Positions 33,775 to 42,014 of a stretch of DNA of 64,000 nt are shown here, piece by piece; position 1 is the stretch's first letter, and every line of letters begins with the position of its first letter. The position numbers were made by a program, and so were the translations under genes. This DNA comes from an uncultured Duncaniella sp. (GTDB lineage Bacteria > Bacteroidota > Bacteroidia > Bacteroidales > Muribaculaceae). Under the pieces are notes generated by a model. It did no database searches. It was not told the origin of the DNA and saw only the letters and a program-made list of their open reading frames with translations. Location of the stretch: NCBI GenBank assembly GCA_910589485.1, contig CAJUSW010000002.1:310001-374000 (forward strand), in the 5' to 3' direction.

Positions 33775-36243
33775 TTATCGCAGTTCGGCTCCGAGTTGCT
33801 TGGTGAGGTTGGCGATCACCTTGTTCATCACGGCCTCGATCTGCTTGTCCTGGAGGGTCTTCTCATCATCCTGGAGTGTGAGGGTGATGGCATAGGATTT
33901 CTTGCCTTCGGGGAGGTTCTTGCCCTCGTACACGTCGAAGAGAGCTACCTCCTTGAGCAGACGTTTCTCGCTGGCGCGGACGGTGGCCTCGACGCGCTCC
34001 ATGGTCACGCTCTTGTCGAGCAGGAGTGCGAGGTCGCGCTTCACGGCCTGGGTCTTGGGCAGGGGCGAGAAGGTGACTTTCTTCTTGACCGACAGGCCCA
34101 CGAGTGCATCCCAGTCAAACTCGGCATACATCACGGGTTGCTTGATATCGGCCTTGTTGAGCAGCTTCTTGGAGAGGATACCCATTGAGCCGAGATATTT
34201 GCCTGAGCGGGTGGTGATGTCGAGACCGGCGGCAAAGAGTTCCGAAGCGGTCGGGACGGTCTTGAGCTCGGCATTGCTTATGCTGAGTCGGGCGAGGATG
34301 TTAGCCACCACGGCCTTGAGATCGTAGACGGTTACCTCGGCGGCCTGACGTGCCCATGAGGCGGGACGCAGGAGTCCGGTCATCCACAGGGCCAGGCGCG
34401 CTCCCTGTTTGTAAGGGGCGAGCACGGCGTCGGCATTGCCGGCGGCCTCGGGGTTGAAGCTGTACACGTTGCCGAACTCATACATCAGCAGGTCGCTCTC
34501 ACGACGGTTGATGTTGTGCGACAGCGATTCGAGACCTCCGAAGAGGAGGGCCTGCCTCATCACGTTGAGGTCGTTGCTCAGAGGATTGAGGAGCTTGACG
34601 CAATGCTCGGCCGGCATCTGGGTGAGGTCGGCGTAGTAAGCCTCGCGGGTGAGCGAGTTGTTGAGTATCTCGTTGAATCCCTCGCCGGTGAGCTGTTCGC
34701 TCACAAGGTTGCGCAGGGTGTTCTCCTGGTCCTCGCGGCTCTTGTAGGAAAGTGCCGAGTGTACGGTCGATGAGATCTCAACGTTGTTGTAACCGTAGAT
34801 GCGGAGCATATCCTCAACCACGTCGCAGGGACGGGTAACGTCCACGCGGTAGGTGGGCACCTTGACGGTCACATGCTCGGGAGTGATCTCGGTCACCTCC
34901 ATCTCGAGCGAGCGGAGGATGGATATGATAGTGTCGGCGGGGATCTCCTTACCCACGAGACGGGTGGTGTAGTCGAAATCAAGAGTAACCTCGGCGGGGT
35001 TAATCTTGGTGGGATAGATGTCTACCTCGGGACCGGTGATGGTGCCTCCGGCAAGTTCCTTGACCATGAGTGCGGCCAGACGGAGCACATAGAGAGTGTT
35101 GTTGGGATCGACACCGCGCTCGAAGCGGAACGATGAGTCGGTGTTGAGGCCGTGACGGCGTGCTGTCTTGCGCACTGAGGTGGGGTTGAAATATGCGCTC
35201 TCGAGGAACACCGAGGTTGTGGATTCGGTTACGCCCGAGTCGAGTCCGCCAAACACGCCGGCGATGCACATAGGCTCGCGGGTGTTGCATATCATCAGGT
35301 CGCGCGAGTCGAGGGTGTGTTCCACGCCGTCGAGAGTCACGAACTTTTCGCCCTGGGTGGCGTTCTTCACTATCACCTCTCCGCCGGCTATCTTGTCGAC
35401 ATCGAAGCAGTGCAGGGGCTGGCCCATGCCGTGGAGCAGGAAGTTGGTGATGTCCACGATATTGTTGATGGGGCGCAGACCTATGGTCGACAGCGCATCC
35501 TTGAGCCATTTGGGCGACTCCTTTACGGTGACACCGGTCACAGTGATGCCACAGTAGCGGGGACAAGCCTGTGGATTCTCAACTTTCACGCTTACGCCTC
35601 CGGCCGGAGCCTCAACGGCGTAATACTCTACCGATGGGCGCGTCAGCTCGGTGGCTTCAGCATGGCAGGCGAGCCACGCCGAGAGATCGCGGGCCACGCC
35701 ATAGTGAGAGGCGGCGTCGATGCGGTTGGGGGTGAGGTCCACCTCGAGCACATAGTCGGAGGTTAGGCCGTAGTATTCGGCTGCGGGTGTGCCCGGCTCT
35801 ACATCGTCCTTGAGCACGATGATGCCGTCGTGGGATGTGCCTACGCCTATCTCATCCTCGGCACATATCATGCCGAACGATTCCACGCCACGTATCTTGG
35901 ATTTCTTGATCTGGAACTCCTCACCTTCGGGACCGTACAGAGTGGTGCCCACGGTGGCTACCACTACGGTCTGTCCGGCGTCGACGTTGGGCGCGCCACA
36001 CACGATCTGGGTGGCTTCCCCGTCGCCGAGGTCTACGGTGGTGATGTGGAGATGGTCGCTGTTGGGGTGCTCCACGCATGTGAGCACTTTGCCTATTACG
36101 ATTCCGCGGAGGCCTCCGCGTATGGATTCTACCTCTTCTACTCCGCCTGTCTCAAGACCTATCGAGGTGAGCGCTGCGGCCACTTCCGAGGGAGTGAGAT
36201 TGAAGTCGAGGTATTTTTTAAGCCAATTATAGGAAATATTCAT
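33775..36243 (-). CDS. pheT: Phenylalanyl-tRNA synthetase beta subunit
   Basis: An 822-residue PheT of the full bacterial type. Domains in order: EMAP-like tRNA-binding domain (about 40-150, HPNSDHLHITTVDLG, QIVCGAPNV), B3/B4 editing domain (about 210-395, TNFLLHGMGQPLHCFD, RFERGVDPN), B5 domain (VTLDFDYTTRLVGKEI), catalytic-like core, and the C-terminal ferredoxin-fold anticodon-binding domain (FSPLPKTQAVKRDLALLL ... YAITLTLQDDEKTL). With PheS, encoded elsewhere, it charges tRNA-Phe. Own promoter with a short leader of about 20 nt; no leader peptide rich in Phe was found. Confidence 0.97.
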   Translation of the reverse strand: MNISYNWLKKYLDFNLTPSEVAAALTSIGLETGGVEEVESIRGGLRGIVIGKVLTCVEHPNSDHLHITTVDLGDGEATQIVCGAPNVDAGQTVVVATVGTTLYGPEGEEFQIKKSKIRGVESFGMICAEDEIGVGTSHDGIIVLKDDVEPGTPAAEYYGLTSDYVLEVDLTPNRIDAASHYGVARDLSAWLACHAEATELTRPSVEYYAVEAPAGGVSVKVENPQACPRYCGITVTGVTVKESPKWLKDALSTIGLRPINNIVDITNFLLHGMGQPLHCFDVDKIAGGEVIVKNATQGEKFVTLDGVEHTLDSRDLMICNTREPMCIAGVFGGLDSGVTESTTSVFLESAYFNPTSVRKTARRHGLNTDSSFRFERGVDPNNTLYVLRLAALMVKELAGGTITGPEVDIYPTKINPAEVTLDFDYTTRLVGKEIPADTIISILRSLEMEVTEITPEHVTVKVPTYRVDVTRPCDVVEDMLRIYGYNNVEISSTVHSALSYKSREDQENTLRNLVSEQLTGEGFNEILNNSLTREAYYADLTQMPAEHCVKLLNPLSNDLNVMRQALLFGGLESLSHNINRRESDLLMYEFGNVYSFNPEAAGNADAVLAPYKQGARLALWMTGLLRPASWARQAAEVTVYDLKAVVANILARLSISNAELKTVPTASELFAAGLDITTRSGKYLGSMGILSKKLLNKADIKQPVMYAEFDWDALVGLSVKKKVTFSPLPKTQAVKRDLALLLDKSVTMERVEATVRASEKRLLKEVALFDVYEGKNLPEGKKSYAITLTLQDDEKTLQDKQIEAVMNKVIANLTKQLGAELR

Positions 36244-36266
36244 AAAAAGAATTCTTTTTCAGTCGG

Positions 36267-36298
36267 CAAAGATACAAATTTTTCATCAAAATCACCAA
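36267..36298 (-). promoter_or_regulatory. Promoter of pheT-yebC
   Basis: TATCTTTG (36274-36267) with TTG (36298-36296) 21 bp upstream. The start near 36263 is only about 20 nt before the pheT ATG. Confidence 0.65.
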
Positions 36299-36329
36299 CC
36301 ATTTAATCCCATAGCCCACCATAACCATC

Positions 36330-36355
36330 AAAAAAATCCCCTGCCAAGGCAGAGG
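36330..36355 (-). terminator. Terminator of the small barrel-protein gene
   Basis: On the minus strand CCTCTGC (36355-36349) pairs with GCAGGGG (36344-36338; one G-T pair) around CTTG, followed by ATTTTTTT (36337-36330). It lies 88 bp after the stop codon and upstream of the pheT promoter. Confidence 0.8.
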
Positions 36356-36443
36356 ATATATAGGGACATGAGTCAGATGTTTCTATTCGCTGAAATTATG
36401 TACTCGTATTGTCAGGAAACGGGAGGAGAAAGGAAAATGAGGA

Positions 36444-37097
36444 TCAGAAATTGTAACCGAGGCTGAATGTCACACGGTTTTCGTGGAATTTCACGTCAGG
36501 AACGTCCATCATATTCAACATTCCGATACCACCGTTCACGCCGAAGTAGAAATGCTGATAGGTGATGCCGGCACCGATTCCCCAGAGCAGGTTTACACGG
36601 TTCATGCCACCGTCATCGCCATATACGCTTTCCGATGCGCTGACATTGCCGCTCTTCACATGGCCTTTAGCTAAGAAGCCAACTTCCAGCTCAGGACCGG
36701 TGAACACCGACACCTTGATGTCGTCAGTGAAATCGAAATGATAGCCGGCCATTACAGGAATTCTCATTCCGAACTTTCTGATCGAGCAACTGGAATTGTC
36801 ATCCAGAAAATCTTTTTTGAGAGAATAAGTGTCGTAATAGAGCTTGAGTCCCGGTTCAACATAGAAATTGGCAACAACAGGAATGTTGTATATTCCACCG
36901 AATTCCACGCCACCCCCAACACTGAATACGCTGACTCCGACATTATCGGCTGTGATATCTCCGGGACAGGTGACGTCACCTCCGATGCGCAGACCGAAAT
37001 AGGCTTTGTTGTTAGGATTGTTCACGATGCTGTTCTGAGCGGTCATTGACACACAGGCCAGAACAACCAAAATCACTGAGACAAGATACTTTTTCAT
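36444..37097 (-). CDS. Small outer membrane beta-barrel protein (PorT-like)
   Basis: The ATG at 37097 is chosen because a signal peptide (MKKYLVSVILVVLACVSMTA) follows; the frame upstream is untranslated leader. The 217-residue product has alternating hydrophobic strands (FGLRIGGDV, VVANFYVEPGLKLYY, GMRIPVMAGYHF, NLLWGIGAGITYQHFYFGV) and ends in a barrel-type aromatic residue (VTFSLGYNF), as in the OMP_b-brl family of 8-stranded barrels. Function unknown. Monocistronic, with a -7 box at 37240-37233, a leader of about 130 nt and its own terminator. Somewhat more AT-rich than the core genes around it. Confidence 0.8.
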   Translation of the reverse strand: MKKYLVSVILVVLACVSMTAQNSIVNNPNNKAYFGLRIGGDVTCPGDITADNVGVSVFSVGGGVEFGGIYNIPVVANFYVEPGLKLYYDTYSLKKDFLDDNSSCSIRKFGMRIPVMAGYHFDFTDDIKVSVFTGPELEVGFLAKGHVKSGNVSASESVYGDDGGMNRVNLLWGIGAGITYQHFYFGVNGGIGMLNMMDVPDVKFHENRVTFSLGYNF

Positions 37098-37232
37098 ACT
37101 TTCTCGTATTTTTCTCCAACAGACTCCAAGGGAGAGACATAAATTATAGAAACGTGAGTCTGGTATGCCGCGTAGTGCTCTTGGCATAACGCTTCTTATC
37201 CAAAATGTCGTCATGGCGCAAGCCATCAGTCG

Positions 37233-37240
37233 CAAAGATA
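37233..37240 (-). promoter_or_regulatory. -7 box of the small barrel-protein gene
   Basis: TATCTTTG on the minus strand; no clear -33 box. The start near 37229 would give a leader of about 132 nt. Confidence 0.5.
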
Positions 37241-37338
37241 AATAGAAAAATCGGATTATCACTACTTTTGATTGATTTTATATCCGGGATTCTCACCCGA
37301 GCACCCTCCCCCGCAATCCGCTACTTCGCCCGAGGAGC

Positions 37339-37368
37339 AAAAACATCGGATGGAATGAGTCAACAAAT
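37339..37368. repeat. Direct repeat copy 1 flanking the DUF3800 islet
   Basis: Thirty bases starting AAAAACATCGG and ending GTCAACAAAT. Copy 2 at 38852-38881 matches at 29 of 30 positions (C versus A at base 9). The copies bracket the islet 1.5 kb apart. Confidence 0.9.
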
Positions 37369-37425
37369 TGTGTTTGAATGATAAGTGATTTTAACAAACT
37401 ATTTGCTCCCCGTTTGCGTTGATAT

Positions 37426-37456
37426 TTTGCAGAGTCAGAAAAAAACGCTAACTTTG
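37426..37456 (+). promoter_or_regulatory. Promoter of the candidate small RNA
   Basis: TTTG (37426-37429), 19 bp, TAACTTTG (37449-37456): the best consensus match in the window. No protein gene follows on this strand. Confidence 0.65.
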
Positions 37457-37459
37457 CAT

Positions 37460-37519
37460 AGTCATCGATCGAAGAACGAAAGACTTGGTTGGCCGCATTA
37501 CCGTAAATGCGGTTTTTTT
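37460..37519 (+). ncRNA. Candidate ~60-nt small RNA
   Basis: Starting about 4 bases after the -7 box and ending in an intrinsic terminator: CCGCATT (37493-37499), loop ACCGTA, AATGCGG (37506-37512), T7 (37513-37519). There is no useful ORF in 60 nt. Its 3' end overlaps the last codon of the convergent gene at 37518-38054, so it could act on that mRNA's 3' end, in trans, or be a remnant of a displaced leader. Confidence 0.5.
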
Positions 37520-38054
37520 ATGCCTTGTTCTGAAGTTTACGCATATAATAGGAATGATTGGATTGGTCAACGCAAAATCCTGTAATCAATGCGTAATTAG
37601 GATTGATGCGTTCCACCACTACCATATACTCTTTGGCGCGATACCAGAAATATTCACGCTCACGGCCTGAGTTTTCAATATACCTGAATCTGGTTATACG
37701 CTTGTCAGATGCATTCTCCAAAATTGGCTTAATCCAATGAATGCGTAGAGCGCGCTCCGAACGGAATTCCCTCACGGTTTTGGATGTCTTGCGTCTGTTT
37801 TCCTTAGCATCGCGGGTTATGACATGGACAAACTTTTCCAGTAATCCATCAAACCATTCGGGTAAACCATCCCTATAGGAGCGGTTATATGGATATGGCT
37901 TTACAATCAGTTCAGCGCCATCAAGATTCACCTTTTGGATTAATACATCGTTTCTGAACCTTTCGTGCAGTTCCAATATCTTATCCATGTCCTCAACAGA
38001 CAATTCGCAATCAAAATATGGCTGCAACATTCCGAGGATATCGTTATCAGCCAT
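37518..38054 (-). CDS. Uncharacterised protein, possible BECR-fold (RelE/barnase-like) nuclease
   Basis: The ATG at 38054 is chosen: it overlaps the DUF3800 stop by 8 bp (ATGGCTGA), which points to coupled translation; a start at 38120 would run 74 bp into the upstream gene. The 178-residue product has an acidic helical N terminus and a C-terminal region (SERALRIHWIKPILEN, then YFWYRAKEYMVVVE and YALITGFCV) that recalls BECR-type nuclease domains, where an Arg/His-rich helix precedes a strand pair with a VVV-like core and a terminal LITxF strand. This is pattern recognition only. AT-rich composition and repeat flanks suggest acquisition. A toxin or defence effector is possible. Confidence 0.5.
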   Translation of the reverse strand: MADNDILGMLQPYFDCELSVEDMDKILELHERFRNDVLIQKVNLDGAELIVKPYPYNRSYRDGLPEWFDGLLEKFVHVITRDAKENRRKTSKTVREFRSERALRIHWIKPILENASDKRITRFRYIENSGREREYFWYRAKEYMVVVERINPNYALITGFCVDQSNHSYYMRKLQNKA

Positions 38055-38766
38055 TTCTTCTTTTGGGTTGAAAATCGTAAATCGCAAATTTGTTATCTCC
38101 CGGTTCGGTCCCTTCATCAATGTGATAGCCGGATAATTCCTCTATGAGCCTCACAATATGTGTCTTAGCCTCGCTTGCGTTCAATCCTCTCGTCCGGTAT
38201 GTAATCGCCCCGATTATAATATCGGCAAGTTGAATGAATTGCGATTCATGCGAGCGTATATTTTGCATCGATTGGATTATGTCGTCCGTCCCTATCATAT
38301 CCGTCAATTCCTGATGTATGGAGGCAAGCTTGATTTTACCATGATTATCCTTAAGATCAAGGAAAACTCGATAAGAATTTACACTGTCGGAGTTGTGCCT
38401 AATAGAGAACCTGATAAGACGTTCTATTACGGAATAATAAAACCGGTTATACTCATCCCGTTCCAATGATTGCGCCTGAATGTTGGATTTATTCTTAATC
38501 AAGATACTACGAAAGGTCATCGGAGACTCAAAGAACAAGCTCAAAATCTCGTCATACATGGCAAGATGTGTCCGACTTACGGTATTCCACTTCAATTCAT
38601 GGAGTATTCCATATTTGTTTTTTATGCGTTTGATCTTGTTTTTGTATTCTTCAAGGTATTCATCGGATATAATTATCGCCCCTATGCACATGACATTACT
38701 ATTGTCAAATTGCAGATGACAACTTTCATCACAGAATATTGAATATGACTTAAGCGGTTGTTCCAT
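38047..38766 (-). CDS. DUF3800 domain-containing protein
   Basis: A 239-residue protein with the DUF3800 hallmarks: IFCDESCHLQ at the N terminus (Asp-Glu pair), YRVFLDLKDNHGK in the middle and the C-terminal QFIQLADIIIGAITY. These acidic residues suggest an RNase H-like metal site, but the family has no settled biochemical role. It is the first gene of a two-gene unit, with a -7 box ending only 4 bases before the ATG, so its mRNA may be leaderless. Low GC compared with flanking core genes and the bracketing repeats mark it as part of a small mobile or accessory islet. Relatives occur near mobile elements and defence genes (from memory). Confidence 0.82.
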   Translation of the reverse strand: MEQPLKSYSIFCDESCHLQFDNSNVMCIGAIIISDEYLEEYKNKIKRIKNKYGILHELKWNTVSRTHLAMYDEILSLFFESPMTFRSILIKNKSNIQAQSLERDEYNRFYYSVIERLIRFSIRHNSDSVNSYRVFLDLKDNHGKIKLASIHQELTDMIGTDDIIQSMQNIRSHESQFIQLADIIIGAITYRTRGLNASEAKTHIVRLIEELSGYHIDEGTEPGDNKFAIYDFQPKRRNG

Positions 38767-38770
38767 TTCG

Positions 38771-38820
38771 CAAAGTTACATAATTTATGCTAATAATTCC
38801 CCTATCAGGAAAAATCCTGA
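38771..38820 (-). promoter_or_regulatory. Promoter and palindrome upstream of DUF3800
   Basis: TAACTTTG (38778-38771) lies directly before the ATG at 38766. Upstream, TCAGGA-AAAA-TCCTGA (38805-38820) is a perfect 6-bp inverted repeat near the expected -33 to -48 zone; no clear TTTG is seen, so the palindrome may bind a regulator. Confidence 0.45.
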
Positions 38821-38851
38821 CGTTCACGGGTTGGGATACTTGGGGAAGGAG

Positions 38852-38881
38852 AAAAACATAGGATGGAATGAGTCAACAAAT
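38852..38881. repeat. Direct repeat copy 2 flanking the DUF3800 islet
   Basis: Same 30-bp element as 37339-37368 with one mismatch, in the same orientation, here 35 bp upstream of the kinase promoter. Confidence 0.9.
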
Positions 38882-38915
38882 CGGACAATATATTGGTTAT
38901 AATGTTAATTAAGTC

Positions 38916-38945
38916 TTGCCTGTTGGCAAAAAATTATTAACTTTG
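38916..38945 (+). promoter_or_regulatory. Promoter of the TGS-kinase gene
   Basis: TTG (38916-38918), 19 bp, TAACTTTG (38938-38945); start near 38949 and a leader of about 69 nt containing a possible GGGCCT/AGGCTC hairpin. Confidence 0.6.
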
Positions 38946-39017
38946 GGGTAATCCATTCACATTTGAGAGAGGGCCTCACTTCGGTAGGCTCCGCCCCTGA
39001 ATCAATTCATCGAAATT

Positions 39018-40676
39018 ATGAAGCTATATTGCGTAAATCTTAAAGAATATATCCCCTTCACCGGAGGGGAGACGTTGCAGAATGTGGCTGACCGCCTGGG
39101 TGAACGTCTGGGCATTGTACCGGTGAGCGCTCGTGTAAACAACAAAGAGGAGGGGCTGTCGTTTCCGCTCTACGCTCCCAAGCAGGTGGAGTTTGTGCCC
39201 GTGGACGATCCTGCCGGACAGCGGTGCTATATACGCTCGCTGTGCATGGTGCTCTACCGTGCCGTCACCCGCGTGGCTCCCGGCGCCAGGCTCGAGATAT
39301 GCAACGCGGTGTCGGGCGGATATTACGTGCGCATCACCGATACCGATGTCGACCGCGAGCTGATGGCCCGCGATGTGGCCGACGAGATGAAACGGCTCAT
39401 CGAGGCCGACATGCCTATCGAGAGAAAAGAGAAACCCACCCCCGAGGTCATAGAGCTGTTCCGCGAGCAGGGACTGACCGCCAAAGTGAAACTTCTCGAA
39501 TCACTCCACGAACTCTACACGATATATTACCGTCTTGACGGACTGGCTGATACTACTCTGTCCCCCTTGGTGCCGAGGACCGGCCTGCTCGGTGGATTCG
39601 GATTCACGCCTTATGAAGAGGGATTCCTGCTGCTCGGTTGCGATCCCCGCAATCCGTCATGCGCCACTTCCCCAAAGCCTCAGCCCAAACTGTTCAGGGC
39701 ATTCACAGCCTATCAGGAATTCAACCGCATCATCGGAATCAGCAATGTGGGCTCGCTCAACACTGCGGTGGCCGAGGGTGAATCGGGCATGATGATCAAT
39801 GTGGCCGAGGCCCTGCACACCAAGCATATCCGTGAGATAGCCCAGGCTATCACCGACCGTCACCGCGAGGGTGGTGCCAAAGTGGTGCTCATTGCCGGCC
39901 CCTCATCGTCGGGCAAGACCACTTTCACCAAACGACTGGCCATAGAGCTGCTCACCAATCTGCTCCGCCCCGTGATGATCTCGCTCGACGATTATTTCGT
40001 TGACCGTCATCTCACCCCGCTCGACGAGACCGGCGATTATGACTACGAGTCGATCAAGGCGCTGGACTTGGAGCTCTTCAACTCCCATCTGTGTGCCCTT
40101 ATACGTGGCGAGGAGGTGGAGCTCCCCACCTATAATTTCGAGAAAGGATCAAGGGAATTCCGTGGCAAGCGCATTTCGCTCCCTGAGGACGGCGTGCTTC
40201 TCATCGAGGGAATCCACGGACTCAATCCCGAGCTCACAAGCGCTGTGGAGGACAGCATGAAGTATCGCGTGTATGTCTCGGCCCTCTCCACCATCCAGAT
40301 CGATGACCACAACTGGGTGTCGACCACCGACAACCGTCTGCTCCGTCGCATAATCCGCGACTACAAGTATCGTGGCACATCGGCCCTGTCGACCATACGC
40401 CGTTGGCCGAGTGTGAGACGTGGCGAGGAGAAATGGATCTTCCCTTATCAGGAGAATGCCGACTCGATGTTCAACTCATCGTTCATCTTTGAGCTGAGCG
40501 TGATGAGGGACGAGGCCGAGCGAGTGTTGCGCACCGTGCCACGCGACGTCCCCGAGTATGCCCAGGCCCATCGCCTCAGGCACTTCCTCAGTTACTTCGC
40601 TCCCGTGTCGTCACGGCTCATTCCGCCCACCTCTCTCATGAGGGAATTCCTCGGCGGATCCTCGTTCAAATATTGA
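39018..40676 (+). CDS. Uridine-kinase-like nucleoside kinase with N-terminal TGS domain
   Basis: A 552-residue protein. Residues 1-60 form a TGS-like ubiquitin-fold domain (LKEYIPFTGGETLQNVADRL); the middle resembles the threonyl-tRNA-synthetase second additional domain (about 65-190); the C-terminal part is a P-loop kinase of the uridine kinase/phosphoribulokinase family with Walker A GPSSSGKTTF (about 297-306), SLDDYFVDR and the lid region DYKYRGTSALSTIRRWPSV. This three-part layout is common in Bacteroidetes and clostridia. It probably phosphorylates a nucleoside, but the substrate is not proven; the TGS part suggests RNA or ribosome contact. Monocistronic with a strong terminator after it. 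Confidence 0.88.
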   Translation: MKLYCVNLKEYIPFTGGETLQNVADRLGERLGIVPVSARVNNKEEGLSFPLYAPKQVEFVPVDDPAGQRCYIRSLCMVLYRAVTRVAPGARLEICNAVSGGYYVRITDTDVDRELMARDVADEMKRLIEADMPIERKEKPTPEVIELFREQGLTAKVKLLESLHELYTIYYRLDGLADTTLSPLVPRTGLLGGFGFTPYEEGFLLLGCDPRNPSCATSPKPQPKLFRAFTAYQEFNRIIGISNVGSLNTAVAEGESGMMINVAEALHTKHIREIAQAITDRHREGGAKVVLIAGPSSSGKTTFTKRLAIELLTNLLRPVMISLDDYFVDRHLTPLDETGDYDYESIKALDLELFNSHLCALIRGEEVELPTYNFEKGSREFRGKRISLPEDGVLLIEGIHGLNPELTSAVEDSMKYRVYVSALSTIQIDDHNWVSTTDNRLLRRIIRDYKYRGTSALSTIRRWPSVRRGEEKWIFPYQENADSMFNSSFIFELSVMRDEAERVLRTVPRDVPEYAQAHRLRHFLSYFAPVSSRLIPPTSLMREFLGGSSFKY

Positions 40677-40729
40677 AAAAGTCTGCTATTAAAAAGTTTA
40701 CTATAGAAAAGTCGACCAAGCATTGAATA

Positions 40730-40771
40730 AAAACCGGCCCGGATGCCTCATAAGGCATCCGGGCCGGTTTT
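40730..40771. terminator. Bidirectional terminator between kinase and def
   Basis: An 18-bp perfect stem from AAAACCGGCC... (40730-40747) with its complement (40754-40771) around TCATAA; A/T runs on both sides make it work in both directions for these convergent genes. Confidence 0.9.
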
Positions 40772-40847
40772 ACATAGGCCGGTCTTATCCACACCCTGCC
40801 TGATAACAATTTTATCGGTTGATGATGGGGGATAATGTATTGCCGGG

Positions 40848-41411
40848 TTATTTTTTGCGGGGGGCGTATTTTGCGGGATAGTCGCAACGGGTGCGGCCGG
40901 TGATGATGCCGTTGAGTTTGCCCTTGATGAGCTGACGGCGTATCATGGAGATGTGGTCGATGTAGAGTTTGCCCTCCAGATGGTCACACTCGTGCTGAAC
41001 GATGCGGGCGAGGAAGCCTGAGATTTCTTCTTCGTGGGGCTGGAAATTCTCGTCGACCCATGTGAGGCGTATGTGCTCGACACGGGGCACATCCTCCGAG
41101 AGTCCCGGGAGGCTGAGGCAACCTTCCGAGCGGGTGATCTTGTCGCCGTCGAGGATTTCGACGGTAGGGTTGATGAGCACGAATTTACGGCCTGCACATT
41201 CGGGGAAGGAGTCCTTCACTGGATCGGCATCGATCACTACGATACGCTCGGCGAGGCCTACCTGCGGACCAGCGAGGCCTACGCCCTCACTGGCATACAT
41301 AGTGGCGAACATATTGTCGACCAATTCTTTCAGACCCTCGCGGTCGGGGGCGAGGTCGGAACATTCCTTGCGGAGCACGGGATGGCCGTAGAGATATACT
41401 GGGAGTCGCAT
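40848..41411 (-). CDS. def: Peptide deformylase
   Basis: A 187-residue deformylase with all three motifs: GVGLAGPQVG (motif 1), EGCLSLPG (motif 2, metal Cys) and QHECDHLEG (motif 3, HExDH metal and catalytic Glu). It removes the formyl group from nascent proteins. The start is 13 bp after the ruvX stop, so the two form an operon. A basic tail (CDYPAKYAPRKK) is slightly longer than in many homologues. Confidence 0.97.
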   Translation of the reverse strand: MRLPVYLYGHPVLRKECSDLAPDREGLKELVDNMFATMYASEGVGLAGPQVGLAERIVVIDADPVKDSFPECAGRKFVLINPTVEILDGDKITRSEGCLSLPGLSEDVPRVEHIRLTWVDENFQPHEEEISGFLARIVQHECDHLEGKLYIDHISMIRRQLIKGKLNGIITGRTRCDYPAKYAPRKK

Positions 41412-41424
41412 TATTTTGATCTTC

Positions 41425-41844
41425 TTATTTTAACGGTGATGCTGAGAGATAGGAGTTGAGGATTATGACGGCGGCCATGCGGTCGATCGCTCCCTTGTCG
41501 CGCCGGTCGCTTTTCTTGACTCCGGCATCGATCATGGCCCGGTGGGCCAGGGTGGAGGTGAAACGTTCGTCCCACATGGTGAATTTCATCGCGGGGAATT
41601 CCTTGCGCAACCGTCCGAGCGCAGGGGTGATGTAGCGCATGGAGTCGGATGGTTCGCCACGCATGGTGGTGGGGAGGCCTACCACGATCTCGTCGACTGT
41701 CTCACGCGACATGTAGTCCTTGAGAAAGGCCACAAGTTCGGCGGGTGGAATGGTGGCCAGGGCTGTGGCCACGATACGCAATGGATCGGTCACTGCAAGT
41801 CCGCAGCGACGACGACCGTAGTCTATGGCAAGTATCCGTCCCAT
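41425..41844 (-). CDS. ruvX: Holliday junction resolvase-like protein RuvX/YqgF
   Basis: The ATG at 41844 (MGRILAIDYGRRRCGLAV) is chosen; an upstream TTG at 41859 lies in the -7 box. The 139-residue RNase H-like protein has the catalytic Asp in AIDYGRRR, VGLPTTMRGEPSD, and MWDERFTSTLAHRAM, with DKGAIDRMAAVIIL at the C terminus. Members process pre-16S rRNA 5' ends and were named for similarity to RuvC. First gene of the ruvX-def pair. Confidence 0.93.
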   Translation of the reverse strand: MGRILAIDYGRRRCGLAVTDPLRIVATALATIPPAELVAFLKDYMSRETVDEIVVGLPTTMRGEPSDSMRYITPALGRLRKEFPAMKFTMWDERFTSTLAHRAMIDAGVKKSDRRDKGAIDRMAAVIILNSYLSASPLK

Positions 41845-41856
41845 ATTTAGCGAGTG

Positions 41857-41864
41857 CAAAGGTA
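41857..41864 (-). promoter_or_regulatory. -7 box of ruvX-def
   Basis: TACCTTTG on the minus strand; the start near 41853 leaves a leader of only about 9 nt before the ruvX ATG. Confidence 0.5.
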
Positions 41865-41893
41865 CTTAAAAAAAATCAGTTGGACAAACTTAT

Positions 41894-41932
41894 AAGCCCC
41901 GTGGGAAATCGCCTGGATTTCACACGGGGCTT
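41894..41932 (-). terminator. Terminator-like hairpin at the end of the polysaccharide locus
   Basis: A 17-bp stem with one mismatch (41894-41910 with 41916-41932, loop GCCTG). On the minus strand it follows the ROK gene, 82 bp after its stop; the T-run is weak (ATAAGTTTGT). Confidence 0.6.
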
Positions 41933-42014
41933 GTCGAATACCGATATGATGCTTATTGGGGATGGGGCCGGGGATGGGGTGCCGTTGGCGCCCGGTCCCG
42001 GCAATGGCGTGGGC

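Larger units (their letters stand above)
37098..37517. other. Intergenic region with direct repeat and small-RNA promoter
   Basis: This 420-bp gap contains the barrel-gene leader (37098-37229), direct repeat copy 1 (37339-37368) and a plus-strand promoter-transcript-terminator unit (37426-37519). No protein gene is supported here. Confidence 0.6.

Noticed and set aside
36244..36443. Phenylalanine leader peptide upstream of pheT
   Set aside because: The predicted leader is only about 20 nt and no Phe-rich ORF with a following terminator is present.
37098..37262. N-terminal extension of the small barrel protein
   Set aside because: The 55 extra codons precede a clear signal peptide and lie in the predicted leader.
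37339..38881. Insertion sequence
   Set aside because: The flanking 30-bp repeats are direct, not inverted, and neither enclosed gene looks like a transposase.
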